Assembly (NCBI GenBank): GCA_964472545.1
Contig: CAYYNP010000172.1
Location: forward strand, 1-21,251
From: CAYYNP01 sp964472545
GTDB lineage: Bacteria; Planctomycetota; Planctomycetia; Pirellulales; Thermoguttaceae
Length of the DNA: 21,251 nucleotides
Reading direction: 5' to 3'
The position numbers were made by a program, and so were the translations under genes. Of this stretch, positions 7,828 through 14,965 are shown in pieces. The notes beneath the pieces were generated by a model, which was given only the letters and a program-made list of their open reading frames with translations, was not told the origin of the DNA and did no database searches. Position 1 is the first letter of the stretch. Each line of letters begins with the position of its first letter.

Positions 7828-9615
7828 CTACTCCTGCGTGGGCTCAGCGGGTGTCTTCTCAACGGGTGTCTTCTCAACCGGCGTTTTCTCAGTCGGGCAC
7901 TTACCGCCGCCGGACGGACACTCGGCGCCGTGCTCGGTGTGGCACCCGGTGCAACTCTGCGGCATCGACTCTTCGGCGGGGTCCATCGCCTGGTGGCAGC
8001 CGAGGCACATCTGGTGATAGGCGCCTAGCAGCGCCGGCGTGCCGCTGCTGGGATCGTCGCGGGCCGTGTGGCAGGTGGCACAGGAGGCCACGTCGGCTTT
8101 CTCTTCCATCGGTCCCAGGTGATGGCAGCCGATGCAGACGGTCATCCGGTCCGTATGGAAGTAACTGGCCAGGGCACTCTGGTTGCTGATCTCGGTGAGC
8201 TTCTGGGCCTTGGCCAAATGCGGCAGCTTGGCCGGACAATAGGCGTCATCTTCTTCTCGCCGCACGCGGCAGATCTCGACGTCGGCCGGCACGTCGTCGG
8301 GGATCAAGTCTTCCGGCGGTGGCAGCATCTGTGGTGAGCGGAGCCGGTCGAGCGTGCCCGTGTGACAGCCGTCGCAGCCGGAAGCGACCAGCCCGTGGGG
8401 CATCTGCTGATGGCAGCCGGCACAGTTGGCCTTTTGCTTTTCCTGCTCGTGACAGCCGACGCAACTGTGGTCGGAATTGACGTCGTGATGGGCCTCGGCC
8501 AGCGTGATCCAGTCGCCCTCCTCCTTGCCGTCGACGCTGTGGCAATCCTGACAGGGCCGCAGCGACTTGTGGTGGCAGTCTTGGCACGACCGGCTATTGG
8601 CCACGTGCGATTGGTGGTTGAACGCCACGGCCTTCGCCCGGGCACCTTCGCCCATGTCGATCAACATCATTCCGTTCTCGTCGACGCGCTCCATCTCACA
8701 TTCCGGCCGCGGCACGTCGGCCAGTTCGACGATTGTCCGCTGTTGTCCGTGATGGCAGTCGGCACAGTGGATCGGCCCGGCCGTGAGCTTCTCGTCCCGT
8801 CGCTCGAGGTGGCAGTTGATGCAGATTGCGTGGGCCGATTCGCGTTCGGTCAGGCTCTGCTGCTCGTCGAGGTCCCAGACCCAATCCTGCCCGGCCGGCT
8901 CGCGGCCTTCGGCTTCCAGCGCGGCCCACCTCTCGTCAGAGATCTTGTGACACTCCTGGCACCGGCCCTCCAGCGCCTTGTCGTGCATGTCGTGCAGCAG
9001 ATAGTCGAAGGTGACCTTGGGCCACTCGGCCTCCGTCTTCTTGTGCGTCACATAAAAGGCCTTCCAGTTAAGCTCGCCGGCCTGTTCGGCCGTTTTGGCC
9101 GGCTCTCGGTGGCAGGAGGTGCAGTCGGAGTGGTAGGTGTCGCGGAGCACCTCGTAATACTCGGGCATCACCGGCGCGTACTCGGGTTCCTCGTGCGTCC
9201 GCTCGACGATGTGACACTCGCCGCAGGTCACCGGACCGGAGTCCTCGCCCTGCTTCCTTCGTTCCGTGTGGCAGTCGATGCAGTTGTCGTGATAGACGTC
9301 CATCAGGTCGTCGCGGTCGGTTTGCTCCTCAATGTTCTTGTAGACGAAAAGGAAGTCGCCGTCGTCCTCCTCGTGACAAGGCAGGCAGCCCTCGGCCTCC
9401 AGGGCCTTGGTGTGTTTGTCGTGATCGAAGCGGACCGGCGGCCGGTCAAGATCGCCAAATAGTTCGGGGATCGTGATGAAGCGTGCCTTTTCGGCCAGCG
9501 AGGCACTCAGCGGGCCGGACTCGTCCGGAGGCGAACCCTTCCCGCAGCCGAGCACCACCAGGCAGGCGATCCCCAGACATCCGACGATACCGCACGCAAT
9601 CGACCGCTTACCCAT
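7828..9615 (-). CDS. hmcA: 16-heme periplasmic cytochrome c (HmcA-like) lipoprotein
   Basis: The product has 595 residues with sixteen CXXCH heme-c motifs: CLPCH (77-81), CIDCH, CGECH, CTSCH, CQECH, CINCH, CADCH, CQDCH twice, CVGCH, CAGCH, CDGCH, CIGCH, CATCH, CLGCH and CTGCH. Many distal histidines occur in c3-like patterns (for example FDHDKHTKALEAEGC). The high-molecular-weight cytochrome HmcA of Desulfovibrio also has sixteen hemes and a similar length. The N-terminus is a signal peptide with a plausible lipobox (VLGC, Cys24), so it may be lipid-anchored at the outer face of a membrane. The C-terminus is a low-complexity tail with TEKTPVEKTPVEKTP repeats. The ferredoxin starts four bases after the stop and MetF ends 36 bases before the start, so this gene ties the Hmc-like genes to the MetV-MetF genes. 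No clear Shine-Dalgarno precedes its ATG. Confidence 0.93.
   Translation of the reverse strand: MGKRSIACGIVGCLGIACLVVLGCGKGSPPDESGPLSASLAEKARFITIPELFGDLDRPPVRFDHDKHTKALEAEGCLPCHEEDDGDFLFVYKNIEEQTDRDDLMDVYHDNCIDCHTERRKQGEDSGPVTCGECHIVERTHEEPEYAPVMPEYYEVLRDTYHSDCTSCHREPAKTAEQAGELNWKAFYVTHKKTEAEWPKVTFDYLLHDMHDKALEGRCQECHKISDERWAALEAEGREPAGQDWVWDLDEQQSLTERESAHAICINCHLERRDEKLTAGPIHCADCHHGQQRTIVELADVPRPECEMERVDENGMMLIDMGEGARAKAVAFNHQSHVANSRSCQDCHHKSLRPCQDCHSVDGKEEGDWITLAEAHHDVNSDHSCVGCHEQEKQKANCAGCHQQMPHGLVASGCDGCHTGTLDRLRSPQMLPPPEDLIPDDVPADVEICRVRREEDDAYCPAKLPHLAKAQKLTEISNQSALASYFHTDRMTVCIGCHHLGPMEEKADVASCATCHTARDDPSSGTPALLGAYHQMCLGCHQAMDPAEESMPQSCTGCHTEHGAECPSGGGKCPTEKTPVEKTPVEKTPAEPTQE
7831..7835 (-). 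promoter_or_regulatory. Ribosome binding site that fixes the hmcB-like start
   Basis: The minus strand reads AGGAG, seven bases before the ATG at 7823 and immediately before the stop codon of the cytochrome gene (7828-7830). It supports the shorter ferredoxin, which begins at the Tat signal, over the upstream in-frame start at 7877. Confidence 0.6.
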
Positions 9616-9651
9616 AGCCGTAGTCTTCTTCGCTAAAGCCGTGCTTCTGGT

Positions 9652-10581
9652 CTAATTCTCGAACACCGGACGCGGCAGCAGTTCCGCCTTTTCGGCAATC
9701 TCGGGCACCCGTTTCTCCCATTCGATGGCCATCAGGTGGACGCCCGCGATGCCCTGCATCTCCTTGAACTCGGCGATCTGCTCGCAGCAGATGGCGATCC
9801 CCTCGGTGGCTTGTTTCTTCTTCTCGACGCCTTTGAGCCGCTTAATGACCCAGTCGGGCACGTCGAGCCCCGGCACGTTTTTCTGCATGTAGCGGGCCAT
9901 GCCGAGCGACTTCATGGGCGTGACCCCGGCCATCACGAAGACCTTTTCGGTCAGCCCCATGTCGTTGGCCTGCCGGACCCACTCGCGGAAGCGATCCATG
10001 TTGTAGATGCACTGCGTCTGCACGAAATCGGCCCCGGCGGCCACTTTCTTGGCCAGCCGATAGACGCGAAACTCGTACGGCTCGGCGAAGGGGTTCGCGG
10101 CGGCGCCGATGAACATCTTCGGCGGCTCGGAAAGTTCCTTGCCGGACATGAATTGCCCGTCGTCGCGCATCTTCTTCACCAGGGCGATCAACTGCGTGGA
10201 GTCGATATCGAAGACCTTCTTGCTCTTCGGGTCGTCGCCGAACATCTGGTGGTCGCCCGAGAGGCAGAGCATGTTGTGGATGCCCAACGCCGAGGCGCCC
10301 AGGATATCGGCCTGCATGGCGATCCGGTTGCGGTCGCGGCAGACCATCTGGTAGTTCGGTTCGAGGCCCTCTTGGACCACCAACGCGGAGGCCGCCATAC
10401 TGGCCATCCGGGCGACGGCCGTCTGGTTGTCGGTGATGTTCACCGCGTCGACCATGCCCTTGAGATACTGGGCCTTCTCGCGCACGGCCTCGGCGTCGGC
10501 CCCGCGCGGCGGGCCGAGTTCCCCGGTCACGGCGAACTTGCCCTCGCTGAGCACGCGCTCCAGATTACTTCCTGACTTCAT
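9652..10581 (-). CDS. metF: 5,10-methylenetetrahydrofolate reductase (MetF)
   Basis: The product has 309 residues, the length of a bacterial MetF flavoprotein TIM barrel. It interconverts methylene-THF and methyl-THF in the cytoplasm. Family marks are the opening GELGPPRG with Glu21 (equivalent to the catalytic Glu of E. coli MetF), DAVNITDNQTA, LCLSGDH (Asp110, at the position of the LRGD aspartate), ADFVQTQCIYNMDRF, and GVTPMKSLGMARYM. It is a C1-pathway type MetF because its upstream neighbour is metV. It lies 36 bases before the cytochrome gene. Unlike the other tightly packed genes of the cluster, it is separated from metV by 223 bases filled with two palindromic repeats. GGGA lies close to the ATG. 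Confidence 0.93.
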   Translation of the reverse strand: MKSGSNLERVLSEGKFAVTGELGPPRGADAEAVREKAQYLKGMVDAVNITDNQTAVARMASMAASALVVQEGLEPNYQMVCRDRNRIAMQADILGASALGIHNMLCLSGDHQMFGDDPKSKKVFDIDSTQLIALVKKMRDDGQFMSGKELSEPPKMFIGAAANPFAEPYEFRVYRLAKKVAAGADFVQTQCIYNMDRFREWVRQANDMGLTEKVFVMAGVTPMKSLGMARYMQKNVPGLDVPDWVIKRLKGVEKKKQATEGIAICCEQIAEFKEMQGIAGVHLMAIEWEKRVPEIAEKAELLPRPVFEN

Positions 10582-10606
10582 GTTCCCACTGTCCTGGTTG
10601 AGTCAC

Positions 10607-10684
10607 GAAAAAGGGGGACAGGCTACTTTTCTGCGAAGCACCCTCCGGGCCGGCGGCGGCAAAAGGTGCCTGTCCCCCGTTTTC
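10607..10684. repeat. Palindromic repeat, metV-metF gap (first)
   Basis: The left arm starts aaaaagggggacaggctact and the right arm ends ggtgcctgtcccccgtttt; the two are near reverse complements separated by a GC-rich loop. The gggggacaggcacc core also forms the inner arms of the element at 18572-18830. Confidence 0.75.
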
Positions 10685-10699
10685 GTTCCCTTCTTGTTC

Positions 10700-10808
10700 G
10701 TATAGTAGCCATCTCGTTGTTTGTATAGTAGCCATCTCGCTCCGCGAGATGTGGCCGTCTCTCTCCGCGGCGAGATGTGGCCGTCTCGCGGAGCGAGACG
10801 CCTACTAT
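10700..10808. repeat. Composite repeat with stem-loops, metV-metF gap (second)
   Basis: A 17-base unit gtatagtagccatctcg occurs at 10700-10716 and again at 10723-10739. A second 17-base unit cgagatgtggccgtctc occurs at 10745-10761 and 10771-10787. The right end holds a perfect 7-base stem gtctcgc/gcgagac (10783-10799), and its terminal tactat is the inverse of the left atagta. The stop codon of metV (10805-10807) lies inside the right end. Confidence 0.75.
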
Positions 10809-11482
10809 GTCTTCTTCACGTACCGATCCTTGAACGCCTCCAACACCAAACTTCCCTGCGTCTGGCCTTCCCACTCGCGGGCCTCAAAGACGCCGAGGAT
10901 ATTGTCCAGCCGGCCCTGCTGCTGCAGCCGCTCGTGGATCTGGATCCAGGCGCAGGGCGTCTCCTTGTCGACCTCGCAATGGCCGTCCTGCGGGCCGCCG
11001 CAGGGGCCGTTCAGCAGGCTCTTGGCACACATCGTGATCGGGCAGATCCCGCCGGTGACGGCCAGCACGCAATCGCCGCAGCACTTGCAGCGTTCCTCGT
11101 ACCAGCCGACGTCGCGGTTCACACCCACGAAGACCGCGTTGACCGCCGGCAGGCACGGCTTGCTCGGGTAGCGTTCGGCCAGAAACTGCACGCCGGCGCC
11201 ACAGCCCATGCACAACAGCGCGTCGTACGGCTCGATCATCCGATCCAGGTCGGTGATGAACTGCGGCTCACACTGCCGTTCGACCGTGTAGCCTTCGATA
11301 TCCAGCGGCGCGCCGTCGGCCTTACAGGAGACGGTCAGCTTGGTGTTCAGCTCGTCGACCTCTTTCTGCCCGCCGGCCAGACAAACGGCCGTACAGCCGG
11401 CGCAGCCGAGGTTCAGGACCTTGCTGTAGCCCTTGAGCATCTCCTTGAGTTCTTCCAACGGCTTGATTTTGGCAATGAGCAC
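10805..11482 (-). CDS. metV: MetV-like partner of methylene-THF reductase
   Basis: The product has 225 residues and belongs to the cysteine-rich MTHFR C-terminal-domain family (MetV of acetogens). MetV binds an iron-sulfur cluster and hands electrons to or from MetF. Visible cysteine sets are GCAGCTAVC near residue 27, CMGCGAG, CKCCGDC, GGICPITMCAK, and the signature GPCGGPQDGHCEVD followed by CAWIQIHERL. The start is a GTG at 11482, with GGAG 7 bases upstream. The product probably forms a cytoplasmic MetV-MetF complex with the next gene. The stop codon falls in a palindromic repeat, which suggests that the element inserted at the gene end and may have altered the last residues. Confidence 0.9.
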   Translation of the reverse strand: MLIAKIKPLEELKEMLKGYSKVLNLGCAGCTAVCLAGGQKEVDELNTKLTVSCKADGAPLDIEGYTVERQCEPQFITDLDRMIEPYDALLCMGCGAGVQFLAERYPSKPCLPAVNAVFVGVNRDVGWYEERCKCCGDCVLAVTGGICPITMCAKSLLNGPCGGPQDGHCEVDKETPCAWIQIHERLQQQGRLDNILGVFEAREWEGQTQGSLVLEAFKDRYVKKT

Positions 11483-11536
11483 CTGATTACTCCATCTCGT
11501 AACGGCGGTCGAAAACGAAACGCCGGTTTCTGGCTT

Positions 11537-11566
11537 TGAGGCGACAAGCTCTGAGGCGACAAGCGC
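11537..11566. repeat. 15-base tandem duplication
   Basis: The unit tgaggcgacaagc plus two bases occurs twice (11537-11551 and 11552-11566), between the metV start and the end of the HdrC-like gene. It is a small slippage-type duplication in the 87-base spacer. Confidence 0.7.
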
Positions 11567-11569
11567 GGC

Positions 11570-12028
11570 TTAGGCGTCTTCCGTTTGGGTGGCTGGGGTT
11601 GGGTCGTCGATCACGCCCCGCTCGAAATCCTCTTCCGTGGCGCCGACCGTATGCGGAAAAACGCCGCAAATGCCCTGCGAACGGAGGATCGTCCGGGCGA
11701 AGGCGATCATGTTGGGGACGTCGATATGGAAGGGGCAGTAGCAGCGTTCGCAAAGCACGCAGTTGCGGAACACCAGGTCGCGCATCCGTTCGAGCTGCGC
11801 CCGGCTGACCTTGCCCCGCTTGCGATAGAGCGTACCCAGGCTCTTCAACACCTTGTACGACGGCATATACTCCGGGTCGCCGTCGTGGCTGCGGAAGAGG
11901 AAGCAGCTCTCCGCGCAGAGCGAGCAGCTTGCACACGCCGAAAGGCAGAGCTTCATCCGGCCCTTCTTCAGGTCGAGCAGCTCCCTGATCTTCTTCGGGT
12001 CGATGGGTGTTTGCACGTCTAATGGCAT
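11570..12028 (-). CDS. HdrC-like [4Fe-4S] protein, short, with an unusual second cysteine motif
   Basis: The product has 152 residues from the ATG at 12028. A TTG at 12073 would add 15 residues; neither start has a well-spaced Shine-Dalgarno. It resembles the iron-sulfur half of HdrC, DsrK, TmcB and HmcF, but lacks the CCG (HdrB/HdrD) half. The first cluster motif is canonical, CASCSLCAESC at 32-42. The second reads CVLCERCYCPF at 90-100, where third and fourth cysteines are separated by one residue instead of the usual three. It starts 64 bases after the cytochrome-b gene (19 from the TTG) and lies upstream of metV. I infer that it carries electrons between the membrane cytochrome b and MetV-MetF. 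The acidic C-terminal tail (DDPTPATQTEDA) is encoded by sequence containing gggtggctgggg. Confidence 0.82.
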   Translation of the reverse strand: MPLDVQTPIDPKKIRELLDLKKGRMKLCLSACASCSLCAESCFLFRSHDGDPEYMPSYKVLKSLGTLYRKRGKVSRAQLERMRDLVFRNCVLCERCYCPFHIDVPNMIAFARTILRSQGICGVFPHTVGATEEDFERGVIDDPTPATQTEDA

Positions 12029-12092
12029 GTTGTTCGTCGTTTCCCGTATTGACGCCCGGTGTTTGGCGGGCAACTTCTCCCTTGGTGATTTC

Positions 12093-12773
12093 TCACGTCG
12101 ACCACGTTCGACTGCCGCGCCCCAAGCTGAACTCGCTGCCGAAGCAGATACGAACGAAGAAGAAAAAGACCATATGCCCCAGCTTGGTAAACGGAATCGC
12201 CACCAGCATCAGCTCGCCGCAAAGCACGTGCAGCGTGACGATCGTGTGGTAATTGAACCACTGGTGATAGGCGATGAAGCCGGTCAGGAACGGGGCCGCC
12301 GTGATCGCCAGCACCAGGTAGTCGCTGGGCATGGAGATCGCCCGCACCCGCGGCAGCACCAACCGACGCATCAAGAAGAAAAACGCCCCGGCCAGCACGA
12401 TCACGGTCATCACGTCGATCAGGCCGTCCGGAAGGCTGAAGAAGCAAAAGCCCCACGATGTCAGGCGCCTTGTCGTCTCGTACAACAGCAAGTTGTGGGC
12501 CAGTGTCAAGACCGGCACGGCAAACAGGAGCAGGTGAAAAATCAGCGACACGACCGCCATCACCGGATGTTGGCCCAGCAGGCTGTTTTGCAGGAAGATC
12601 ACCGGCCGCAGCTTCCGCTCTTCCGGCGAATCCTCACGAATGCCGCCGGTGGGGCAGAATTCTCGGGGCTTTTTTTTGGTCAGCTTGAAGAACTCGACGA
12701 TCCGATAGCCGACGCCTCCGCAGAACACGATCACAGCGACCCACATCAAAGGACCACGTGCCAACTCATACAT
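12093..12773 (-). CDS. NarI/HmcE/TmcC-like cytochrome b membrane subunit
   Basis: The product has 226 residues with about five transmembrane helices, the size and form of nitrate-reductase gamma, DsrM, HdrE, HmcE and TmcC subunits. These bind two b hemes and exchange electrons with the quinone pool. Candidate heme ligands are the histidines in SLIFHLLLF and VLTLAHN in the second helix, and in TLHVLCGELML and TKLGHMVFFF in the last helices. The ATG has GGGAG about 10 bases upstream. This is the first gene of the minus-strand cluster and directly precedes the HdrC-like gene, as cytochrome b and iron-sulfur genes do in Hmc, Tmc and Dsr operons. No nitrate reductase catalytic genes are nearby, so NarI itself is unlikely. 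Confidence 0.88.
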   Translation of the reverse strand: MYELARGPLMWVAVIVFCGGVGYRIVEFFKLTKKKPREFCPTGGIREDSPEERKLRPVIFLQNSLLGQHPVMAVVSLIFHLLLFAVPVLTLAHNLLLYETTRRLTSWGFCFFSLPDGLIDVMTVIVLAGAFFFLMRRLVLPRVRAISMPSDYLVLAITAAPFLTGFIAYHQWFNYHTIVTLHVLCGELMLVAIPFTKLGHMVFFFFVRICFGSEFSLGRGSRTWST

Positions 12774-13012
12774 CAGCGGGGATCTCCCAAACGGGGGGCC
12801 ACAGTTCCTTCAAAGGCGGTGCAGCCGCAGGGCGCGGCGACACAATATCGGCCAGGATGAGATTCCTGCACCGACGAGCATAGACCTAATTTAACACAGC
12901 GGCCACCGCCCAGCAAGGACGCCCAAGAGAACTGCAAAGTGTGCGGGAGCCCGAAAAACTGCGAAGTTGTTTCCGGACAGGCCCGTACGCTGCCGTTCGG
13001 CAATTGTGAGGC
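12774..13012. other. Intergenic region upstream of the redox cluster
   Basis: This 239-base gap lies between the cytochrome-b gene and the end of the BBP7 gene and must contain any promoter for the redox cluster. I see no clear -35/-10 pair; an AT-rich patch sits at 12880-12896. A 32-base stretch at 12927-12958 is an exact copy of 18581-18612 (see that repeat). No known riboswitch was recognised. Confidence 0.5.
12927..12958. repeat. Single arm of a dispersed repeat, 32-base exact copy
   Basis: Starting with gagaactgcaaagtgtgcgg, these 32 bases match 18581-18612 exactly. Here only one arm is recognisable; at 18572-18830 the same sequence is the left arm of a long inverted repeat. This copy therefore looks like a truncated element. 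Confidence 0.8.
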
Positions 13013-14110
13013 CTACCGACAGAACTCCAGCGACATGAACACGCCCTCGTAGACGGCACTGTCGCCGCTGTCGATGGTAGCCGTGCCTGCCAGCGGATCG
13101 GAGACGGCGATCTGATCGGCCGCTTCGGCAATTCCGTCGAGCCACATCAGTTGATAGCCGGCCCGAAACGCCACGCCCTCACAGAGGCAGTAGATCGCCG
13201 AAACCCCCAACTCGCCCACGAACGCAGTCGTGCCGTCGCCGGCACGGGAGTCGAAGTCGGCGCCGGCCGTCTGCCGGATTGCCACGCTGTTGGCGGCGTG
13301 GTTGCCGAAGATACCGGCCTTGAGCGTGGCGTCGATCCCCAACTGTCCTCGGGTCAACAGGCGGCCGTCGGCCCCGATCTGAAAGCCGTACAGATCGTTG
13401 ACGGCCTCGATCCGGTTGGTGGCCAGATTGACACCCGGGCCGATGTCCTGCACGATGGTCAGCCGTTCGTCGAGTTCCAGGAAGCGAAAGCCGCCGAAGA
13501 CCGTCAGCCAGCCGTCGCCGACCGGACGCCGCAGATTCAACTCTACGCCGTCGAGATGCGAGATGTAGACGGCCGAGAGCTCGCTGGGCGTTCCGGTCAC
13601 CCCGAACGACGTGGCGTATTGCACGGCCGAGCCGTCGGCCGAGATGAACGGCGAATGGCTGGAGTCCCAGCCGTCGACGCGGAAGTAGCGGGCCTGAAAC
13701 TCGAAGTCGGAACCACGCACGTGGCTGCGAAACAGGCTCAACTCGAAGCCGCCGCGGAAGGCAAAGTCGAACGCATCGGCGTCGATCTGCGGCGAGCCAC
13801 CGGGCGCCAGGCTATTGGTCACCAAAACGGGATGTTGCGGCGTGGAACGTTCCATCAGCAGCGCCCCGGCGGTGATCGACCACGTCGGACACCAGCACGG
13901 GTCGCATGCCGAGCAGCCGCCGTCGCAGCAACCCATGGCTGCATCCGGCGTCGGCTTCAGGCTGTCCGACAGTTCGAGTTCGAGATCCTCCGCCGGCATG
14001 GGGGCCACGTCGAGGACCGACGATTCGGGCCCCTCCTGGGCAGCCGCACGTCCGCCGAAGTAGAACGCCGCTAGAACCACTACAAACGTCAACCCGGGCC
14101 GATTCTTCAT
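13013..14110 (-). CDS. BBP7-family outer-membrane beta-barrel protein
   Basis: The product has 365 residues. A signal peptide (LTFVVVLAAFYFGGRAAA|Q) is followed by an acidic linker, then a cysteine-rich block CCDGGCSACDPCWCP at about residues 61-75. After that comes a series of amphipathic beta strands: FDFAFRGGFELSL, FEFQARYFRVDGWDS, VELNLRRPV, WLTVFGGFRFLELDERL, LYGFQIGADGRLL, and a final EGVFMSLEFCR. This is the pattern of the planctomycete BBP7 (formerly DUF1551) barrel family, predicted to sit in the outer membrane; the function is unknown. The ATG has a good Shine-Dalgarno (AGGGAG) 8 bases upstream. The gene lies in the same direction as the redox cluster, but a 239-base gap and a repeat fragment make co-transcription doubtful. 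Confidence 0.85.
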   Translation of the reverse strand: MKNRPGLTFVVVLAAFYFGGRAAAQEGPESSVLDVAPMPAEDLELELSDSLKPTPDAAMGCCDGGCSACDPCWCPTWSITAGALLMERSTPQHPVLVTNSLAPGGSPQIDADAFDFAFRGGFELSLFRSHVRGSDFEFQARYFRVDGWDSSHSPFISADGSAVQYATSFGVTGTPSELSAVYISHLDGVELNLRRPVGDGWLTVFGGFRFLELDERLTIVQDIGPGVNLATNRIEAVNDLYGFQIGADGRLLTRGQLGIDATLKAGIFGNHAANSVAIRQTAGADFDSRAGDGTTAFVGELGVSAIYCLCEGVAFRAGYQLMWLDGIAEAADQIAVSDPLAGTATIDSGDSAVYEGVFMSLEFCR

Positions 14111-14503
14111 GGTATCATCTCCCTGCCGTGAGTAACGAGGATCTTCCGTAGGACCGCTGACTTCCTAAGCACTCCTACGACAAGATCGACCGGGCGACGC
14201 CGTCAATTTCGATCATTCGCGTGAGGCCTTACAGCGGTGAGAATCGGTTCGACCGGAACAGGACGAACAGGCCGCGTGAACCGATCGCTACGCGGTCCAG
14301 GTGTGTTCGGTCGTGCCGCGCATGCGGCACGTTTCCATCCTGCCGGCCGTAGTGGAGAATCGGGAGATGCCGGTTCTGCAGGTTATTCGCCGGAGTCGAC
14401 CTCCGCGGCCGCGGGACGGTCTTTTCGCGACCGCCGAAACGCGGTATGCTCTGACGTGAATGGTTGCCGGATCCGCCCCAAACCCGCAAGCCGTACGACG
14501 CTC
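14111..14503. other. Divergent intergenic region with hairpins
   Basis: This 393-base stretch lies between the divergent BBP7 and small unknown genes. A reading frame is open in phase with the downstream gene from 14237, but its translation is Arg/Gly/Ser-rich with no domain character, so I treat it as non-coding. It holds the hairpin at 14312-14331, a short palindrome (ccgcggccgcgg, about 14402-14413) and a weak TATGCT -10-like box near 14443. Confidence 0.45.
14312..14331 (+). other. Perfect 8-base stem-loop
   Basis: cgtgccgc, loop gcat, gcggcacg, followed by gtttcc. It could act as a weak terminator or as an operator-like palindrome in the divergent spacer. Its role is unknown. Confidence 0.45.
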
Positions 14504-14965
14504 ATGGACGATCTAGCGAAGCTGATTGAGACACTGCAGTGCATTGAGGCCCTCTACGCAGGCGCCACCACGCCGGGTGAGCGCGAGGCTGCCGGGAATG
14601 CGCGAGACCGGATAACTGCCCGGCTGGAAAGCGTGCAGCAGTCCGATCCTCCCGTGGAATACAAGTTCACGCTGTCGGACATGTGGTCTCGAAAGCTCTT
14701 CGTGGCCCTGCTGCGCCGTTACGGTATTTCCCCGTTTCGCTATCATCGGCAGAGATACACGACCGTCATGGCCAGGGTCTCGGTCAGTTTTGTGGATGAG
14801 ACTCTATGGCCGGAGTTCCAGAAGCTTGACGATACGCTGCGGTCCTATCTCGATGACGTCACCGATCGGGTCATCTCCCAGGGCCTACATGCCGACAACT
14901 CCGAATTGGAGATCCGGCAGCCACTGATCGGCAGCGAGGAAACGAACGCTGTAGCAGAACGCTAG
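14504..14965 (+). CDS. Small soluble protein of unknown function
   Basis: The product has 153 residues from the ATG at 14504. The frame is open further upstream, but that part looks non-coding, while from this ATG the protein has a well-formed composition. Residues 1-45 form a helix with the phrase ETLQCIEALYAGATTPGERE followed by NARDRITARL, resembling the small helical N-terminal segment of DUF2786-type proteins (weak similarity). Residues 50-135 contain YKFTLSDMWSRKLFVALLRR and YGISPFRYHRQR, then an amphipathic helix running through LDDTLRSYLDDVTDRVI. No signal peptide or membrane helix is visible. The stop codon TAG is the first three bases of the palindromic element at 14963-15096, so the original C-terminus may have been changed by insertion. 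I do not recognise a function. Confidence 0.65.
   Translation: MDDLAKLIETLQCIEALYAGATTPGEREAAGNARDRITARLESVQQSDPPVEYKFTLSDMWSRKLFVALLRRYGISPFRYHRQRYTTVMARVSVSFVDETLWPEFQKLDDTLRSYLDDVTDRVISQGLHADNSELEIRQPLIGSEETNAVAER

Noticed and set aside
11587..11605. gggtggctgggg at the end of the HdrC-like gene as another repeat copy
   Set aside because: Only about 12 bases match the end of the 17114-17229 element and no second arm is present; it may be chance in GC-rich sequence.
12841..12900. Promoter or riboswitch for the redox cluster
   Set aside because: An AT-rich patch is present, but no -35/-10 pair of acceptable spacing and no recognisable THF or other riboswitch core.
14237..14503. N-terminal extension of the small unknown protein
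   Set aside because: The frame is open, but the translation is low-complexity Arg/Gly/Ser and covers hairpins; the ATG at 14504 starts the ordered part.
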